From the NCBI RefSeq assembly GCF_037479095.1, contig NZ_JBBGZW010000002.1:558001-622000 (forward strand): a stretch of DNA of 64,000 nucleotides. The letters are read 5' to 3'. The notes below the pieces were generated by a model that ran no database searches, was not told where the DNA came from, and saw nothing but the letters and a program-made list of their open reading frames with translations. Origin of the DNA: Pantoea nemavictus (GTDB lineage: Bacteria; Pseudomonadota; Gammaproteobacteria; Enterobacterales; Enterobacteriaceae). This document shows positions 1-9,250 of this stretch, piece by piece (positions within the stretch are counted from its first letter, which is position 1; each line of letters begins with the position of its first letter). Position numbers and translations under genes: made by a program.

Positions 1-1
1 T

Positions 2-1462
2 GCAGGTGTTGCACTCGTGACCTCCGGACCCGGCTGTTCGAACCTGGTTACCGGCATGGCAACCGCCACCAGCGAAGGCGATCCGGTGGTGGCCATTGGC
101 GGAGCGGTAAAACGATCGGATAGCGCCAAACAGGTTCACCAAAGCCTGGATACCGTTTCGATGTTTCGCCCGGTCACTAAATATGCTGTTGAGGTCACCT
201 CTCCTTCCGCACTGACTGAATGTGTCTCCAATGCATTTCGTCATGCTGAAAACGGACGCGGCGGCGGCACATTTATCAGCCTGCCACAGGATATTGTCGA
301 CCAGCCTGTGTCCGGCAGCCCTTTGCACAGCAATGGACACATCAAGCTGGGCGCCGCACCCGATGCCCTGATTGAGGCGGTCAGCCAGGAGATCACTCGG
401 GCAAAAAATCCGGTCATTCTGCTGGGCCTGATGGCCAGTCAGCCAGAAAACAGTGCTGCGATTCATGAATTACTGTCGAAAAGCCAGATCCCGGTAACCA
501 GTACTTACCAGGCCGCAGGTGCCGTCAGACAGGAGAACTTCTCACGGTTTGCCGGACGTGTTGGACTATTTAACAACCAGGCCGGAGACCGTCTATTACA
601 GCAGGCAGACCTGATCATCACTATCGGGTACAGCCCGGTTGAGTATGAGCCGGCAATGTGGAACAGCGGCAAAGCTTTGCTGGTCCATATTGATGTGCTG
701 CCTGCTGATACGGATAACCTTTACCTGCCTGACGCAGAACTGGTCGGCGACATTGCCCAGACCGTAAGCAAGATTGCCACCCGCATCACCGCGCCGCTTC
801 AGCTCAGTACCATCGCAGCTTCTGTGCTGGAAGATCGGCAGCAGCAACGGCAATTACTGGCACTGCAAGGCGCCAGCTTAAATCAGTTTGCGCTGCATCC
901 ACTGCGCATCGTGCGCGCGATGCAGGACATCATTAACGCTGACATCAGCCTTACCGTTGACATGGGAAGCTTTCACATCTGGATTGCGCGATATCTGTAT
1001 AGCTTCCGCGCGCGCCAAATCATGATCTCCAATGGTCAGCAGACCATGGGCGTCGCCCTGCCCTGGGCTATCGGTGCATGGCTGGTTGATCCCTCACGCA
1101 AAATTGTATCGGTCTCCGGTGATGGCGGATTTTTACAATCAAGCATGGAACTGGAAACTGCCGTCAGGCTCAAGGCCAATATTCTGCACATCATCTGGGT
1201 CGATAACGCCTACAACATGGTTGCCATGCAGGAAGAGAAAAAGTATCAGCGCATTTCAGGTGTCAATTTTGGCCCGGTTGATTTTAAAGCCTATGCCGAA
1301 GCGTTCGGCGCTGCCGGCTTCTCAATAAACAGTGCTGCTGAACTGGAGCCAACGTTGCGCAGAGCCATGGAGGTCTGTGGCCCGGCAGTGGTCGCTATTC
1401 CGGTCGACTACAGCGATAACCCACTGCTGATGAGTCAGTTACACCTCAGTCAACTTCTCTAA
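2..1462 (+). CDS. budB: Acetolactate synthase, catabolic, large subunit type (5' end outside window)
   Basis: ThDP-dependent enzyme that condenses two pyruvates to acetolactate in the butanediol fermentation pathway. The frame is open from base 2, so the N-terminal roughly 70-80 residues lie outside the window. The visible part begins in the conserved TSGPGCSNL segment. The C-terminal ThDP-binding motif is clear: [14 protein letters not shown] followed by a VDNAYNM segment. It lies 21 bases upstream of the butanediol dehydrogenase gene on the same strand, the usual bud order, which argues for the catabolic FAD-independent AlsS/BudB type rather than an IlvB/IlvI biosynthetic subunit. No small regulatory subunit gene follows. 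Confidence 0.9.
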   Translation, partial: AGVALVTSGPGCSNLVTGMATATSEGDPVVAIGGAVKRSDSAKQVHQSLDTVSMFRPVTKYAVEVTSPSALTECVSNAFRHAENGRGGGTFISLPQDIVDQPVSGSPLHSNGHIKLGAAPDALIEAVSQEITRAKNPVILLGLMASQPENSAAIHELLSKSQIPVTSTYQAAGAVRQENFSRFAGRVGLFNNQAGDRLLQQADLIITIGYSPVEYEPAMWNSGKALLVHIDVLPADTDNLYLPDAELVGDIAQTVSKIATRITAPLQLSTIAASVLEDRQQQRQLLALQGASLNQFALHPLRIVRAMQDIINADISLTVDMGSFHIWIARYLYSFRARQIMISNGQQTMGVALPWAIGAWLVDPSRKIVSVSGDGGFLQSSMELETAVRLKANILHIIWVDNAYNMVAMQEEKKYQRISGVNFGPVDFKAYAEAFGAAGFSINSAAELEPTLRRAMEVCGPAVVAIPVDYSDNPLLMSQLHLSQLL

Positions 1463-2257
<795 letters not shown>

Positions 2258-2270
2258 TTCAGTGATCGTG

Positions 2271-2296
2271 CTTACCCGCACTACAATGCGGGTAAG
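2271..2296 (+). terminator. Stem-loop after the bud operon
   Basis: Arms CTTACCCGCA and TGCGGGTAAG pair perfectly over 10 bp around a 6-base loop, 13 bases after the budC stop. There is no real T-run after it, so it may be a weak or bidirectional terminator between the convergent bud and norR transcripts, or an RNA-stabilising hairpin. Confidence 0.5.
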
Positions 2297-2408
2297 TTAT
2301 TAGCCATGAGTATTTACCTATGCATCTCATTCCATCGGAAGAACAGTTGCGCGTCTTCCTGGCTAAACGGCAGGTGACCTATTTTATCTTTGCGATTAAC
2401 ATCACCCT

Positions 2409-3929
2409 TTATTTCAGTCCCAATTTGACTGCCAGCCGATGAAGATTACCGGGATCCAATTCCAGCTTTCTAGCCGCCTTAGCCCACACCCGATCGCAGC
2501 TTTCATAAACCTGTTTAATGTAGTCGTACTGAAATTTACGCGTCGCCTCGCTGAGGTTCACCACTGGCGTGGTTAGCAACGTTTTGATCGGCTCTGCATG
2601 AACGGTTCCGCCATCCTGCAGTTGAAAATGTTGTGGAAGCAGAATGACTTCGCCGTTGCGTGATTCGGCCTGCGCGATGATCACGGCACGATATATAGCA
2701 TGTTCCAGCTCGCGCACATTTCCCGGCCAGCTTGCGGCTTGCAGCATAGCGCGGCAGCCAGCACTTAACGCAACGCTCAACAGGCCAAATTTCACCCGAC
2801 ACTTTTCACAGAAATAGCCCGCTAGCAGCACGATATCGTCACGCCGTTCATTCAGCGACGGGACGAACAGCGGGAAGACGCTAAGGCGATGATAAAGATC
2901 AGCCCTGAATTTGCCATCGGTCACCGCCTTGCGCATATCAAGGTTGGTTGCGGCGATAATGCGCACATCCACGGAAAGCGGCTTATCTTCGCCCACTCGC
3001 TGCAGATCGCCATACTGCAGCACGCGTAGCAGCTTGGCCTGCAGCGAAAGCGGCAACTCTCCAATCTCATCAAGAAACAGCGTCCCTTTATCCGCTAATT
3101 CGAATTTGCCCGGCCGATCGTGAATGGCGCCGGTGAACGCCCCTTTGACGTGGCCAAACAGCTCGCTCTCCGCCACGCTTTCCGGCAGGGCTGCACAGTT
3201 GAGATAAACCAGCGGCCGCGCTGCGCGATGAGAATGTTGGTGGAGGGCCTGAGCAACCAACTCTTTACCGGTGCCGGTTTCGCCCATGATCAACACGCTG
3301 AGATCGGAAGGAGCAACCACACCAATCTGTTGTTTGAGATGCGCTAACGCCGTCGAATCACCGATGATCTCCACCTCCTCACTCTCTTCGGGCCGGTGTG
3401 GTGGCGGTGTAAAGGATGAGGCGGGTTTTTCTAAACGCTCCATCAGCAAGGCATTATTCAGTGCACCCGCCGTCAGGCTCGCCAGCACCCGTAACTCTTC
3501 ATCGCTGTAATCATCAAATTGAGTAGCGTTAATGCCATCCAGCGTCAGGGCGCCGATCAGCGTTTGCCCAACAAAAAGTGGCATGCCGACGCAGGCGTGG
3601 ACGTGTAAATCGCCTTGGTCGGGAATCAGTCCATCATAGGGATCGGGTAAATCACTGTCGGCGGGAAAGCGCACTACATCGCCAGCCCGCGCGATGGCCT
3701 CAAGTCGCGGATGAGCATCAAGATTGAATCGCCGCCCCATCACATCCGGCGCCAGACCTGCGGTGGCCAGCGGACGAAACTGCTGATTCTCATAACGTAA
3801 TAGCGCGGTGGCGTCACATTTTAGCGCGCCGTGGATGCTGTTAATCATCCGCATAAACCGGTCGCGGCCATGCACTCCATTTTGAATATCAACAGCCAAT
3901 GCCGCCAGCGTCTGAACAGAAAGAGTCAT
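2409..3929 (-). CDS. norR: NO-responsive sigma-54 activator NorR
   Basis: Bacterial enhancer-binding protein of 506 residues that activates norVW when nitric oxide binds its mononuclear iron. Domains in order: N-terminal GAF (about 1-170), AAA+ (about 188-425), C-terminal Fis-type HTH. The iron-site residues known from E. coli NorR fall at the same numbers here: R75, D96, D99, H111, C113 and D131. Walker A GETGTGKE is near 216-223, the sigma-54 contact loop GAFTGA at 263-268, and Walker [10 protein letters not shown] near 282-290. The gene is divergent from norVW. Two NorR-type boxes lie 20-58 bases upstream of its start, so autoregulation is likely. Confidence 0.96.
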   Translation of the reverse strand: MTLSVQTLAALAVDIQNGVHGRDRFMRMINSIHGALKCDATALLRYENQQFRPLATAGLAPDVMGRRFNLDAHPRLEAIARAGDVVRFPADSDLPDPYDGLIPDQGDLHVHACVGMPLFVGQTLIGALTLDGINATQFDDYSDEELRVLASLTAGALNNALLMERLEKPASSFTPPPHRPEESEEVEIIGDSTALAHLKQQIGVVAPSDLSVLIMGETGTGKELVAQALHQHSHRAARPLVYLNCAALPESVAESELFGHVKGAFTGAIHDRPGKFELADKGTLFLDEIGELPLSLQAKLLRVLQYGDLQRVGEDKPLSVDVRIIAATNLDMRKAVTDGKFRADLYHRLSVFPLFVPSLNERRDDIVLLAGYFCEKCRVKFGLLSVALSAGCRAMLQAASWPGNVRELEHAIYRAVIIAQAESRNGEVILLPQHFQLQDGGTVHAEPIKTLLTTPVVNLSEATRKFQYDYIKQVYESCDRVWAKAARKLELDPGNLHRLAVKLGLK

Positions 3930-3948
3930 ATTGTCACCCGCACATGAA

Positions 3949-3987
3949 TTGTCTCAAAGACAAGCAAAGACATTGTATTTAACACAA
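3949..3987. promoter_or_regulatory. Pair of NorR-type enhancer boxes (module A)
   Basis: Two 15-bp boxes, TTGTCTCAAAGACAA (3949-3963) and TTGTATTTAACACAA (3973-3987), both match the GT-N7-AC core described for NorR sites. Their centres are 24 bp apart, the same as between the second and third boxes of the norV array. They lie just upstream of norR and 50 bp (last centre to -24 GG) upstream of a sigma-54 promoter pointing to the right. Confidence 0.75.
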
Positions 3988-4010
3988 TATTAAATTATAT
4001 ATTTGATTAA

Positions 4011-4044
4011 AATCAACGTGTTATGTAATGGCACGGAATATGCC
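4011..4044 (+). promoter_or_regulatory. IHF-like site and sigma-54 promoter of module A
   Basis: AATCAACGTGTTA (4011-4023) is a full match to the IHF consensus WATCARNNNNTTR. It is followed by TGGCACG-N4-ATGCC (4029-4044), with GG and GC separated by exactly 10 bp as in -24/-12 promoters. It would start transcription near 4055 and lies upstream of the short reading frame at 4081, not of norV. Confidence 0.7.
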
Positions 4045-4080
4045 TCATTAGATTAGATAATGTAGCTCAGGAGTATCACC

Positions 4081-4119
4081 GTGTCAGAACAACAAAACAG
4101 TCAGGCGCTTAGCGCTTAG
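4081..4119 (+). CDS. 12-residue peptide frame in the NorR-controlled short transcript
   Basis: GTG start, product MSEQQNSQALSA, TAG stop. The SD sequence CAGGAG (4068-4073) lies 7 bases upstream of the GTG, an optimal arrangement and the main reason for listing so short a frame. The peptide is hydrophilic with no membrane segment or cysteine. It is not rich in one amino acid, so classical attenuation is unlikely. Function unknown. Confidence 0.35.
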   Translation: MSEQQNSQALSA

Positions 4120-4200
4120 CAAATTGCATCGGCCGCTGATGCCCTGCGTTGGGCAGCGGCATCATCTATCCACCGGCGCTGTTAATTGCACTGAATATAT

Positions 4201-4222
4201 AACCCGCTGCGGCGGGTTTTTT
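4201..4222 (+). terminator. Intrinsic terminator upstream of the norV enhancer array
   Basis: AACCCGC and GCGGGTT form a 7-bp stem with a TGCG loop, ending in a run of T to 4222. It faces right and lies before the norV boxes. It therefore ends a transcript that starts left of it, which the sigma-54 promoter at 4029-4044 would supply. Confidence 0.8.
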
Positions 4223-4233
4223 ATGCCTGTAAA

Positions 4234-4291
4234 TTGTCATTAATACAATTAGTTGTCACTAACACAAAATTGGTTATTGTAATTTAAACAA
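4234..4291. promoter_or_regulatory. Three NorR enhancer boxes of norVW (module B)
   Basis: TTGTCATTAATACAA (4234-4248), TTGTCACTAACACAA (4253-4267) and TTGTAATTTAAACAA (4277-4291) each carry GT-N7-AC. Centre spacings are 19 and 24 bp. Three sites upstream of norV match the arrangement known in E. coli. The last centre is 50 bp from the -24 GG of the norV promoter. Confidence 0.85.
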
Positions 4292-4314
4292 AATCCAATA
4301 TGTAAACATATAAA

Positions 4315-4348
4315 TATCAGTAATTTAAATATTGGCACGCTTGATGCA
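4315..4348 (+). promoter_or_regulatory. IHF-like site and sigma-54 promoter of norVW
   Basis: TATCAGTAATTTA (4315-4327) fits the IHF consensus. TGGCACG-N4-ATGCA (4333-4348) is a -24/-12 promoter with GG-N10-GC spacing. It lies about 40 bp upstream of the norV start codon, with the NorR boxes upstream, the expected arrangement for a looping-activated promoter. Confidence 0.85.
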
Positions 4349-4387
4349 TAACGATTGTGAAACCAACTTACGCTAACAGGGCATCAA

Positions 4388-5857
4388 ATGAATATTCACG
4401 TAAAAAACAACATTTTTTGGGTCGGCAAACGTGACTGGGAAGTTGAGCACTTTCACGGCAAAGAGTACAAGATGCAGCGGGGCACCAGCTATAACAGCTA
4501 TCTTATTCGCGAAGCCAAAAACGTCCTAATCGATACGGTTGATCTGAAATTCCGTACTGATTTTGTTAAGAATCTGGCAGAAGAAATCGACCTGAAAAAA
4601 ATCGATGCCATCGTAATTAACCATGCAGAAGAAGACCATTCAGGCTCACTCGCCGAACTGCTGGCGCTGATTCCAGGCACGCCGATTTACTGTACCGCTA
4701 ACGGCGTTGATTCCATCAATGGTCATCACCACCATCCCGAATGGAATTTTAACGTGGTTAAAACCGGTGATTCGCTTGATCTCGGCAACGGCAAAAAACT
4801 GATCTTTGTTGAAACCCCGATGTTGCACTGGCCAGACAGCATGATGACTTACATGACAGAGGACGCCGTGCTGTTCAGTAATGACGCCTTCGGCCAGCAT
4901 TACTGCGATGAACATCTGTTTAACGATGAAGTTGACCAACACGAACTGTTTGATCAATGCCAGCGCTATTTCTCCAATATCCTGACGCCTTTTGCGCGTC
5001 TGGTTACCCCAAAAATCAATGAGATACTCGGCTTTAATCTGCCGGTCAGCATGATTGCGACTTCGCATGGCGTGGTGTGGCGCGATAAACCCACCCAGAT
5101 TGTTGAGCTGTACCTGCAATGGGCTGCGGATTATCAGGAAGATCGCATCACCCTGTTCTACGACGCCATGTCTAACAACACCCGCATGATGGCGGATGCG
5201 ATCGCCGAAGGTATCCGCGAAACCGATCCGCGCGTTGCCGTGAAGGTTTACAACGTCTCCACCCACGACAAAAACGAAATCATCACCTCCTGCTTCCGCT
5301 CCAAGGGCATTTTGGTCGGTTCCTCCACCATGAACAATGTGATGATGCCGAAGGTGGCGGGCATGCTGGAAGAGATTACCGGCCTGAAATTCCGCAATAA
5401 ACGCGCCTCCGCGTTCGGTTCTTATGGCTGGACCGGCGGAGCGGTGGATCGCGTTGCCACTCGCCTGCAGGATGCCGGTTTTGATATGACGATTGCGCTC
5501 AAAACCAAGTGGCGTCCCGACCTCTCCGCGTTGGAAGAGTGCCGCGAGCATGGCCGCAAAATCGCCCGTGAATGGGCGCTCTCGCCGCTGCCGGTAGCCA
5601 TCGTCGCAGCGAATACCACCGCTGCGGTTATGGCAGCTTCCGCACCCATAAACCAGGGTGGCGTCGGTGTGGTAGAAGCGGGTGAAGACATCGGGCAGAA
5701 AATGATTTGTACGGTTTGTCAGTGGGTTTACGACCCGGCCGAGGGCGAACCAAACCAGGATGTCCTACCCGGAACCGCATGGGAAGCCGTGCCAGACGAT
5801 TTCTTATGCCCTGGATGCGCGTTGGGCAAATCCGTGTTTGACCCTTACGAGGGCTGA
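4388..5857 (+). CDS. norV: Anaerobic nitric oxide reductase flavorubredoxin NorV
   Basis: Diiron flavoprotein that reduces NO to N2O under low oxygen. Domains in order: metallo-beta-lactamase-like diiron domain with the H79-x-E81-x-D83-H84 ligand motif, a flavodoxin domain (about 250-390), and a C-terminal rubredoxin with the CTVC and CPGC cysteine pairs in the last 55 residues. The length of 489 is close to E. coli NorV (479). It follows a sigma-54 promoter with NorR boxes, and the norW start is 4 bases after its stop, so the pair is translationally close. Confidence 0.96.
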   Translation: MNIHVKNNIFWVGKRDWEVEHFHGKEYKMQRGTSYNSYLIREAKNVLIDTVDLKFRTDFVKNLAEEIDLKKIDAIVINHAEEDHSGSLAELLALIPGTPIYCTANGVDSINGHHHHPEWNFNVVKTGDSLDLGNGKKLIFVETPMLHWPDSMMTYMTEDAVLFSNDAFGQHYCDEHLFNDEVDQHELFDQCQRYFSNILTPFARLVTPKINEILGFNLPVSMIATSHGVVWRDKPTQIVELYLQWAADYQEDRITLFYDAMSNNTRMMADAIAEGIRETDPRVAVKVYNVSTHDKNEIITSCFRSKGILVGSSTMNNVMMPKVAGMLEEITGLKFRNKRASAFGSYGWTGGAVDRVATRLQDAGFDMTIALKTKWRPDLSALEECREHGRKIAREWALSPLPVAIVAANTTAAVMAASAPINQGGVGVVEAGEDIGQKMICTVCQWVYDPAEGEPNQDVLPGTAWEAVPDDFLCPGCALGKSVFDPYEG

Positions 5858-5861
5858 GTCC

Positions 5862-7007
5862 ATGTCAGCAGACATTGTGATTGTTGGCTCAGGCTTCGCC
5901 GCCCGCCAGCTGGTCAAAAACATCCGGCATCTGGATAAACATGTGCCGATTCGCATCTTTGCGGCCGATAGCTGTGATGAATACAACAAGCCCGAACTCA
6001 GTCATGTTTTCAGTATGGGTTATCGCGCTGAGGCACTCACTCGACAAACCGCAGCAGAGTGGGCAGAAAACCAGAACATCATGCTGCATCCTTTTACCAC
6101 GGTTTCGCGCATTGATACGGCAGCAAAGGTTATCAGAACTCCCGCTGGCGATTACGTCTATGGCAAGCTGGTGCTTGCTACTGGTGCCGAGGCCATCGTA
6201 CCGGCGATAGAGGGCAGTGATCTGATCTTCACGCTGAACAGTCAGCAGGAATACCGCCGCTATGACAACGCGCTGATAGATGCGCATCGAATATTGATGG
6301 TCGGCGGGGGTCTCATCGGCACAGAACTCGCGATGGATTTTAACCGTGCAGGTAAAGCAGTAACGGTAATGGACCGCAGTAACGGCCTTCTTTCGGCGCT
6401 GTTACCGCCGGAAATCAGTGCTCGTCTGCACAACCGTTTGATGAACAACGGGGTAGAGTTTCTCTTCAGGCATGAACTCAGCAAAATCTCACGGCATGAT
6501 GATTTACTGGAGGCAACGTTCAGTAACGGACAACGGAGGATCTTTAACGCCGTGGTGTGTGCCATTGGCTTACGCCCTAATCTTACGCTGGCGCAGAGTG
6601 CGGGAATCGAAACACGTCGTGGAATTGTGGTTGATGACACTCTCGCCACCTCGGCTACCGATGTCTACGCCTTGGGTGATTGTGCAGAGATTCAGGGAAA
6701 ACTGATGCCCTATCTGCAGCCCGCTACCCTTGCGGCAATGACGCTGGCTAAAAACCTTACCGGTCACGACGCCAAACTGATGCTGCCAGCCATGTTGATC
6801 AAGGTTAAAACGCCGGATATGCCGCTTCACCTGGCGGGCGATCCAGCGAATGCAGCTTATCATTGGGATATGGCGTTATCCCCGTCAGGCATTATTGCTC
6901 AAGGCCGTGATGAAGACGGGGCATTACGGGCATTTGTTGTCAGCGAAGAGCATATGAAGCTGGCATTCAGTATGTTGAAGGACATCAAACTTTCGGGCAC
7001 ATCTTAA
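5862..7007 (+). CDS. norW: NADH:flavorubredoxin reductase NorW
   Basis: FAD protein that passes electrons from NADH to the rubredoxin domain of NorV. The ATG at 5862 gives MSADIVIVGSGFAARQL with the Rossmann GxGxxA motif at the very N-terminus, and this start is preferred over in-frame codons inside norV. A second dinucleotide motif, MVGGGLIGTE, lies near residue 145, and the FAD-binding VYALGDCAE segment near 270. Length 381 fits the NorW family (about 377). Confidence 0.94.
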   Translation: MSADIVIVGSGFAARQLVKNIRHLDKHVPIRIFAADSCDEYNKPELSHVFSMGYRAEALTRQTAAEWAENQNIMLHPFTTVSRIDTAAKVIRTPAGDYVYGKLVLATGAEAIVPAIEGSDLIFTLNSQQEYRRYDNALIDAHRILMVGGGLIGTELAMDFNRAGKAVTVMDRSNGLLSALLPPEISARLHNRLMNNGVEFLFRHELSKISRHDDLLEATFSNGQRRIFNAVVCAIGLRPNLTLAQSAGIETRRGIVVDDTLATSATDVYALGDCAEIQGKLMPYLQPATLAAMTLAKNLTGHDAKLMLPAMLIKVKTPDMPLHLAGDPANAAYHWDMALSPSGIIAQGRDEDGALRAFVVSEEHMKLAFSMLKDIKLSGTS

Positions 7008-7084
7008 CCCAAGCATTTTATTAACAGACGATCGGACGCATTTAGGTTCGCTAATTAAAGCGGTGATGGTCCTTGCATCAACCA

Positions 7085-7103
7085 GGCCGGTAATCCACCG
7101 GCC
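7085..7103 (+). terminator. Stem-loop downstream of norW
   Basis: GGCCGGT and ACCGGCC form a perfect 7-bp stem with a 5-base loop, 78 bases after the norW stop. No T-run follows, so it is at best a weak terminator. Confidence 0.35.
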
Positions 7104-7138
7104 ATTGCTTCCAACTTAATATCAAAGGATGTGGCACA

Positions 7139-7354
7139 ATGAATATGCCTGAAGCCCCAGCAGTAACCAATATTACCCTGCATAACCCCTCCTCTTGCAC
7201 CTGTGGGAGAATTATTTGGTTAACCATGCACTGTGATTCCTTCGCCATGAATATGGGAACATGGGACGTTGATGCACGCATTGATGCAAGTATTGGAACG
7301 ATTTCTCAGCGTAAACGTTCCCACCTGGAATGCTCAAGGAGGTCGTTGCGGTGA
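7139..7354 (+). CDS. Small hypothetical frame downstream of norVW (71 aa)
   Basis: I do not recognise this product. The ATG at 7139 has AAAGGA about 10 bases upstream. The protein starts MNMPEAPAVTNITLHNPSSC, has four cysteines, and ends in a basic stretch. Its TGA overlaps the GTG of the next small frame as GTGA. A second overlapping frame (start near 7271 or 7283, ending LGDVECVGASRRQKGCG) also reads plausibly, so the region may be a decayed gene. It could be co-transcribed with norVW, since no strong terminator lies between. Confidence 0.25.
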   Translation: MNMPEAPAVTNITLHNPSSCTCGRIIWLTMHCDSFAMNMGTWDVDARIDASIGTISQRKRSHLECSRRSLR

Positions 7355-7416
7355 TATTTTGGGAGATGTGGAATGCGTGGGAGCCAGCAGAAGGCAAAAA
7401 GGTTGTGGCTGAATAA
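7351..7416 (+). CDS. 21-residue peptide frame with strong SD
   Basis: The GTG at 7351 is preceded by AAGGAGG (7336-7342) at an 8-base distance, one of the best ribosome sites in the window. The product MIFWEMWNAWEPAEGKKVVAE holds three tryptophans in its first half. It overlaps the stop of the preceding small frame by GTGA. It may be an independent small protein or the C-terminal remnant of a frameshifted gene. No family recognised. Confidence 0.25.
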   Translation: MIFWEMWNAWEPAEGKKVVAE

Positions 7417-7454
7417 TAAACAACACCTAAGCCGCATTTTTATAAGTTTCAATC

Positions 7455-7475
7455 AGTGCCAGTAGCGGACATTAA
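7455..7475. repeat. Dispersed intergenic repeat, partial copy
   Basis: The segment GTGCCAGTAGCGGACATTAA matches the right half of a repeat found several times between 12.0 and 14.3 kb. The surrounding gap 7417-7823 holds no gene I can support. Confidence 0.5.
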
Positions 7476-7823
7476 TGAATGTTGCCGTGGATTAAACGCC
7501 GCGATGTTTATCTTAGTATTGGCGTTATCAAAAAACAGACTGTGCCTTGCCGTTGTTTAGGCCTTTCGCCGTTATGCCTCTGACAAAACCTGTAATCTGA
7601 ACAATCGTTATAATGCGCGTCCCTTGCTTCACAGCTTTTAGGGGCTGGCAGGTGCATCCTTGCACATAACGCCTTTTTATCATCCATGGTTCTGAGGGTT
7701 CTTGTGCTCAACACGGCCATTCAGAGAATGATGAAATGTCGGCCATTCAATCCCTGGCTTTAGCTGTTGTAAAACTTACTCATCAGCTTCGGTTAAGCCA
7801 GCAAATATCCAACAAGAACGCCA

Positions 7824-8552
7824 CTACCAGGGCTGACGACCATGGCTACCAAAAAAACCACCCGTCGGCCCATCTGATTCCGTTAATGCCATTTTTATGG
7901 CCGTAATGGCTCCTTCATCTGGCGTCAGAAAACCCGTATTGCCATTTAAATCGGTCTGCACATGGCCGGGTTCAACGGCATTGACTTTAATACCCATAGG
8001 TTCGAGTTCTTTCGCGAATGAAACGGTAACAGCGTTCAGAGCAACCTTTGAAGAGGTGTAACCTAACAGGTTTACGCTTGAATATATTGAAGTCGGATCG
8101 GTAATTAGCGTTAAGGATCCTACGCCGCTGCCCATCATGACAATCCGGGCATTGCTGGACGCTTTAAGCAGAGGTAGGAAAGCCTGTGTCACCCGAATCG
8201 GGCCAAACAGATTAACTTCATACACCGCTTTTATATCCTTAATACTGACCTGGCTTGGTGGGATATGAATATCATTGATGATGCCGGCATTATTAATAAG
8301 GACATCAAGTGATGCGACTTTACGCGAGAGTTCATTAACGGCATTGGTCACGCTTGCTTCATCCGAGACATCCAGTTCAAGTAGTCTGACGTCAAGACCT
8401 TCCTGGATTAAGCGTTCAACGGCGTCTTCACCCCGCCTGCGGTTGCGCGCGCCCATCCAGACCGTCATACCGGCCTTTGCCAGACCTTTGACGATTGCAA
8501 AACCAATACCTTTATTGGCTCCGGTAACGAGAGCGTTCTTATTAGTGTCCAC
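7824..8552 (-). CDS. Short-chain dehydrogenase/reductase
   Basis: NAD(P)-dependent oxidoreductase of 242 residues, substrate unknown. N-terminal ALVTGANKGIG cofactor motif, LINNAGI near residue 86, and a catalytic YTSSK further on; the overall pattern resembles carbonyl reductase-type SDRs. It starts with GTG (8552), which overlaps the TAG stop of the upstream SnoaL-like gene as TAGTG. AGGAGG lies 4 bases upstream of that GTG. The two genes are therefore translationally coupled and probably serve one small pathway. Confidence 0.85.
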   Translation of the reverse strand: MDTNKNALVTGANKGIGFAIVKGLAKAGMTVWMGARNRRRGEDAVERLIQEGLDVRLLELDVSDEASVTNAVNELSRKVASLDVLINNAGIINDIHIPPSQVSIKDIKAVYEVNLFGPIRVTQAFLPLLKASSNARIVMMGSGVGSLTLITDPTSIYSSVNLLGYTSSKVALNAVTVSFAKELEPMGIKVNAVEPGHVQTDLNGNTGFLTPDEGAITAIKMALTESDGPTGGFFGSHGRQPW

Positions 8553-9043
8553 TACGCCTCCTCAGCCTGTGAACGGGCGGCAGAGTTGCCAACATGGAAC
8601 TGAAGATTACCCATTAAACGCGGAACAACGTTGCGGGATGTGAAGCGCCACTGACCGTCATGTTTCTCAAAAATGTCGAAATAGCGTCCAGTGCAAATTG
8701 GCTGCAATGAAAATCCATCCAGCTCCTGATGCACGGTGAAATAGCTGACGCTCGTTGCTGTATCACCGGCCGGCGAGATGTCTATCAGTGCATTAGAAAC
8801 GTTATGCGACGTCCGGGGCGTTCCGTCTTCATGGCGCTGAACGCCATGGATAAGAAATTGTTCAACCTCTTCGCGACCCTGCGCAGTATCACTTAAAACG
8901 ATAAATTCGGAATGCTGGAACAATTCAGCGTTTTCGGCAAATTTCCCATCATCCAGATTGTGAACATAGATAGCCAGCAAACGCTGTATTTGTAATTCAT
9001 CGATATAATTTTGAATATTTTCAACTTTGTTAAAGTTAGTCAT
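8552..9043 (-). CDS. SnoaL-like / nuclear transport factor 2 family protein
   Basis: Protein of 163 residues with the alpha+beta barrel signature of SnoaL-like polyketide cyclases/dehydratases: an early IQRLLAIYVHNLDDGKFAENAELF segment, then DTATSVSYFTVHQEL and WRFTSRNVVPRLMG. The start at 9043 has AGGAG 8 bases upstream. It is coupled to the downstream SDR. The family covers many small-molecule hydrolases and isomerases, so the reaction cannot be named. Confidence 0.75.
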   Translation of the reverse strand: MTNFNKVENIQNYIDELQIQRLLAIYVHNLDDGKFAENAELFQHSEFIVLSDTAQGREEVEQFLIHGVQRHEDGTPRTSHNVSNALIDISPAGDTATSVSYFTVHQELDGFSLQPICTGRYFDIFEKHDGQWRFTSRNVVPRLMGNLQFHVGNSAARSQAEEA

Positions 9044-9250
9044 GATTAGAACTCCTCAGGATAGGATTAAATTCCACATTCTTTTAAAAGCGAACGGGTA
9101 TAATTAACTTAATTTGATAACAGACTCAGAAAGCGTGTAATTGACACATTCATCCAGCAGTGCAGAAAATGTATTGCTCACATTAAATGATGAACAACGT
9201 CACTCGGCAGATGAGATATAATTGTTAGTTTCTTCGCTACATTAAAAATA

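Larger units (their letters stand above)
4055..4222 (+). ncRNA. Predicted NorR/sigma-54-driven short transcript between norR and norV
   Basis: A short transcription unit of about 170 bases is implied by a sigma-54 promoter (4029-4044) with NorR boxes and an IHF site upstream, and by an intrinsic terminator at 4201-4222. It contains a 12-codon frame with a good ribosome site (4081-4119) and a strong internal hairpin, GCCGC..TGCCC / GGGCAGCGGC, at 4132-4160. The 5' end is inferred from the -12 element. It could act as a small RNA, a peptide mRNA, or a norV leader with a conditional terminator. I do not recognise it as a described element. Confidence 0.55.

Noticed and set aside
2320..2442. 40-codon plus-strand frame (MHLIPSEEQLRVFLAKRQ...) between the bud operon and norR
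   Set aside because: No ribosome site, overlaps the norR 3' end, and no recognisable family; possibly a remnant but not supportable as a gene.
7508..7720. 70-codon minus-strand frame in the gap after the norW-proximal small frames
   Set aside because: No ribosome site and no recognisable motif; composition is that of non-coding DNA.
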